From contig NW_003546242.1 of the NCBI RefSeq assembly GCF_000090795.2, forward strand, positions 299,286 to 363,285: a stretch of DNA of 64,000 bases, written 5' to 3'. Positions 61,028-64,000 of this stretch are shown here, one piece after another (the first letter of the stretch is position 1; each line of letters starts with the position of its first letter). Origin of the DNA: Amphimedon queenslandica (taxonomy: Eukaryota; Porifera; Demospongiae; Haplosclerida; Niphatidae). Made by a program: the position numbers and the translations under genes. Under the pieces are notes generated by a model. It saw only the letters and a list, made by a program, of their open reading frames with translations, did no database searches and was not told where the DNA came from.

Positions 61028-64000
61028 AAATTATGATTAAGAGTTAGTAGAAACATGCTAGAAATTATAATAAGTGAGGTTACTGAGATGTAGATGGAGG
61101 TGTAGGATATAAGTTGTGACAGCTGCTACACGGGCATATTAGACGATACGTACATGAGCACTCGGATTTGAAGTTGGCTAGAAATTGCTCCCAAAAGTAG
61201 GTTCTGACATGAGATAAGACAGTGGAGACAGGTAGACTTTGGTCCATAGGAGGGAGGGAATTCCATAATCTTCAAAGGATGGGGATGGGTTTCTTACATT
61301 TTTGACAAAGAAGGATATATCATTCAGTTCCAGAATCATCACCAAAGGTAACATGTTTAGAGACATTAATCGTGTCCTATAGTCAGAGACAAAATCGTTC
61401 AAGATATATTTGGTAACCTTCCGCTGGACTCATTCCAGTAACTTGAAGTCCCTCACAAGATTGGGTCGCCAGATTAAAGAGCAATATACTAATTGGGACC
61501 GTACCAGGTATATATACAGTGTCTTTTTGATTTCAACAGAAAAAGAGTTTGAAAAAGACCTCCTTATTAGTCCCAGTGTCTTGTAGGCTTTAGAAATTAT
61601 ATGAGAGATGTGATTTGACCAAGATAAGTCAGCAGATTAGGTATACACCAAGATCTTTGTGAACAGATGAGACCTTAAAAGGACAGTTGTTAATGGTGTA
61701 GTGAGGGGGCATAGCTCCATGTGACAAGCTAACTCTCAAAATGACACTCTTGTTCTCATTAAATGACATGCCATTATTCTGACACCACTCACTCAAAGTG
61801 TCCAGGTCTTCTTGTAGGGGACTACTGAATGAAAGGCTCTTGTCACACAGTCACAGGAGTGGAAACACTTTGTGTCATCTGCAAAAAGTAGAGTAATAGA
61901 ACGTTTTATAGACAGAGGTAGATCGTTAATAAAGAGTACAAACAGAAGGGGCCCCAAAATACTACTCTGGGGAACCCCAGATAGTACAGGAAGAGGAGAG
62001 GATTTAGTTCCATTTATGGACACCTTTTGGGTGCGATGAGAGAGATAGGCTTTCAGCCAACTGTAGGCCTGACCTGTGATACCCAGTGAATATAGTTTAG
62101 ATAGGAGGACATCATGAGGAACTGAATCAGAGGCTTTGCATAAGTCAAGATAGGCCACATCAGTAGCTATAGTTTAGCCTCCAGATTGGGAGTAATTTGA
62201 TGTACCATCACTAGCAGCTGCTGCTGTGAAGACTTCCCCTTTACAAAGCCAAACTGTGACGTAGTAATGAGAGGCACAATAAAAGTAGTGATATGATCAA
62301 ATACCAGTCTTTCTAACACTTTGGAAACAGAGCATAGTAACGTTATGGGTCTACAGTTCTTTACATCTGACCTTTCCCCTGACTCACTGGAGGGAGTTAT
62401 CAGGTGCACCTTCCACTCTTGAGGCAACACACCATGCATCAATGATTGACAGAACAAATGGTGTGGTAGAAAGATGGCAGAGGCACAGTGCTTTAATATC
62501 ACTGGACCTATCTGATCAATTCCCATAGACTTCGGTGTTTTGAGTTGGGTTAGAGTCTTATACACATCAGCTGGTAGTATGTTAACACATCCAATACAAA
62601 CTTCTGGAGGGGACCTAATTTGAGATTGATTGGTCATTGCATGACTGGAGAGCACAGAGAAGAACTGGTTAAATAGGTTGGCTTTAATGGAATCATCCAA
62701 AGCAGTGACTGAATCCATTGACATAACTGATGGCAGTTGGCGAGAGGAGGAGCAGGAATTACGATACCTAGTGATGTTCCCAATGTCGTTAGGAGAAGAA
62801 TTAGATACTAGGTTGGTCTGATGTAACAGCTTGGCCTCCAGGATGTGGTTGAGCAGCTTATGTTCTAGATCCAATATCTTTCTCTTGGATAATAGAGTCG
62901 GTGAACGACGGTGTTTCCTCCTCAAGGTGTTAAGACAATTGATCCTGCCTCGTGTCACAGGTAAACCAACTAGGTTGAGTGTGGGAACAAATTTTAGTTG
63001 TTGGAGTGAAGAGAAAAATCCCTTAATATATGGCCGACCGAATAAGTGACCAGATTCTCTCAACATCAGAGGAGCTGTAACAATCAGAGAAGTCGTAAGA
63101 CTCTAAGAAGCTACACATTCCATCAAAATCACTTTTAGCGTAGTTAAGGACAGTGCGAGTAGACTTTTTAGTGAATTGGTTGGGAAGTGACAAGGTCATC
63201 TTCAAAAGAAAATGATCTGAGTACAAATATCTATCAGTGAAAACTGTAAGTGTGTCAATTATTTGAAGAGAGTTAGTGATAAATAGATCTAGTATACCTC
63301 CCCTGTTGTGTGTGGGGACCTTGACTACTTGGGATAGATTATGCCGAAATATAAAGTCACACAGCTGAGAGGGTAGATCTGTTGTACCCGATAATGTAGG
63401 CCAATCTATTTCTGGGAAGTTGAAGTCTCCCATTTTGAGGACAGAATTAAAAGAAGAGAGAAGGAAAGTAAGATGATTTAGGACTGAAGTTAGGTAATGG
63501 GAGTCGGAGGAAGGAGGGATGTAAACTGCACATACACACAGTGATGAGTGGGACTCAATAAGCAATGACAGAATTTCAAGCATGGGAGGGGATAATATAA
63601 CAGACACAGGAAACATCTGATGTACAGCTAATAATACACCTCTGCCTTGTGAGACTCAATCTTTACGAAATACAGAGTAATTAGTTGGTAAAATTTTACT
63701 ATCAACTATTGAGTCTGATAACCATGTTTCAGTTACTGAGAAGATATCTGGACATAGCGTGTAGGCCATTGACTGAAAGGTGCCCAACTTGTTCACAAGA
63801 CTCCTTGCATTCCATAGATAGGCTACTAGTCAACCCTGATGTGTAAGGGAGCATCTCTTCTGTAAAACTACCTGCTCGAGGCCTCTTTCTTCCCAGGATA
63901 AGTCCTTTTTGACATAGATAGGTGAATTATTAGGCCCATAAAGAGTTGTCCGGCATGCCAAAATAGTCTGGACATCTTGAAAACTGTTGAATTTAACTAG

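Larger units (their letters stand above)
60470..64000 (-). mobile_element. Decayed LINE retrotransposon, 5' end beyond window
   Basis: Read on the minus strand from 64000. The endonuclease N-terminal part has WNARSLVNKL and TETWL, with an in-frame stop near 63658. Then come MGDFNFPEIDW and SDHFLL (63023-63616), the start of the RT (62167-63066: GIDQIGP, ITLLCSVSKVLERL, SQFGFVKG), its end (61793-62158: [33 protein letters not shown]), and a C-terminal part (61178-61560: [22 protein letters not shown]). There is a frameshift near 62165 and another near 61830, so it is inactive. The 3' region ends in an (ataa)n tract near 60470-60490. Endonuclease type and order suggest a jockey/CR1-like non-LTR element. 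Confidence 0.85.

Noticed and set aside
1-64000. tRNA, rRNA, CRISPR or prokaryotic operon features
   Set aside because: None was recognised by eye; short direct repeats present are minisatellites or transposon ends, and the genes are intron-rich.

Overview
The window reads as animal nuclear DNA, most likely from a demosponge (an Amphimedon-like genome is my best guess, by inference). The base composition is AT-rich, most introns are only about 40-60 nt, and a receptor combines SRCR and Frizzled-type domains with a tyrosine kinase. The intergenic DNA is crowded with short inverted-repeat transposons. There are no prokaryotic features such as operons or CRISPR arrays. All gene models below were assembled by reading splice sites and checking codon phase by hand.

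Layout. 1-1773: intergenic DNA with a MITE and a truncated RRM fragment resembling RBM19. 1774-7470 (+): a complete 24-exon receptor tyrosine kinase of about 1,485 aa, with signal peptide, five SRCR domains interleaved with three Frizzled-type cysteine-rich domains, one membrane segment and an intact kinase. 7697-27588 (-): a six-exon gene for a giant protein of about 4,827 aa. It has three sacsin-type HSP90-like repeats (one 12.7-kb exon), a glycine-rich linker, a HEPN domain interrupted by an acidic insert, and a C-terminal PARP catalytic domain. Codon phase is continuous across every junction, which supports one fused product. 28.27-28.45 kb: near-perfect palindromes. 29297-50674 (-): an RNF213 (mysterin)-like gene with N-terminal zinc ribbons, a CBM20-like domain, a dynein-like AAA+ core with two intact ATPase units, and an RZ zinc finger. 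The RING finger expected between conserved flanks is missing. 50.7-60.4 kb: a gene-free graveyard of nested MITEs and foldback elements, including a 1.57-kb palindrome and a family with 7-bp target duplications. 60.47-64.0 kb (-): a decayed LINE with endonuclease and reverse transcriptase, running off the right edge.

How the genes might work together. RNF213 and PARP14-type enzymes are interferon-era innate-immune effectors in vertebrates, and SRCR receptors are common in sponge recognition systems. A large ubiquitin ligase and a large chaperone/HEPN/ADP-ribosyltransferase lie head-to-tail on one strand, with a recognition-type receptor converging on them. This makes a cell-intrinsic defence or proteostasis neighbourhood plausible, but that is inference from gene identity and proximity only. 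The strongest candidates for something undescribed are the sacsin-HEPN-PARP fusion and the RING-less RNF213 homologue.
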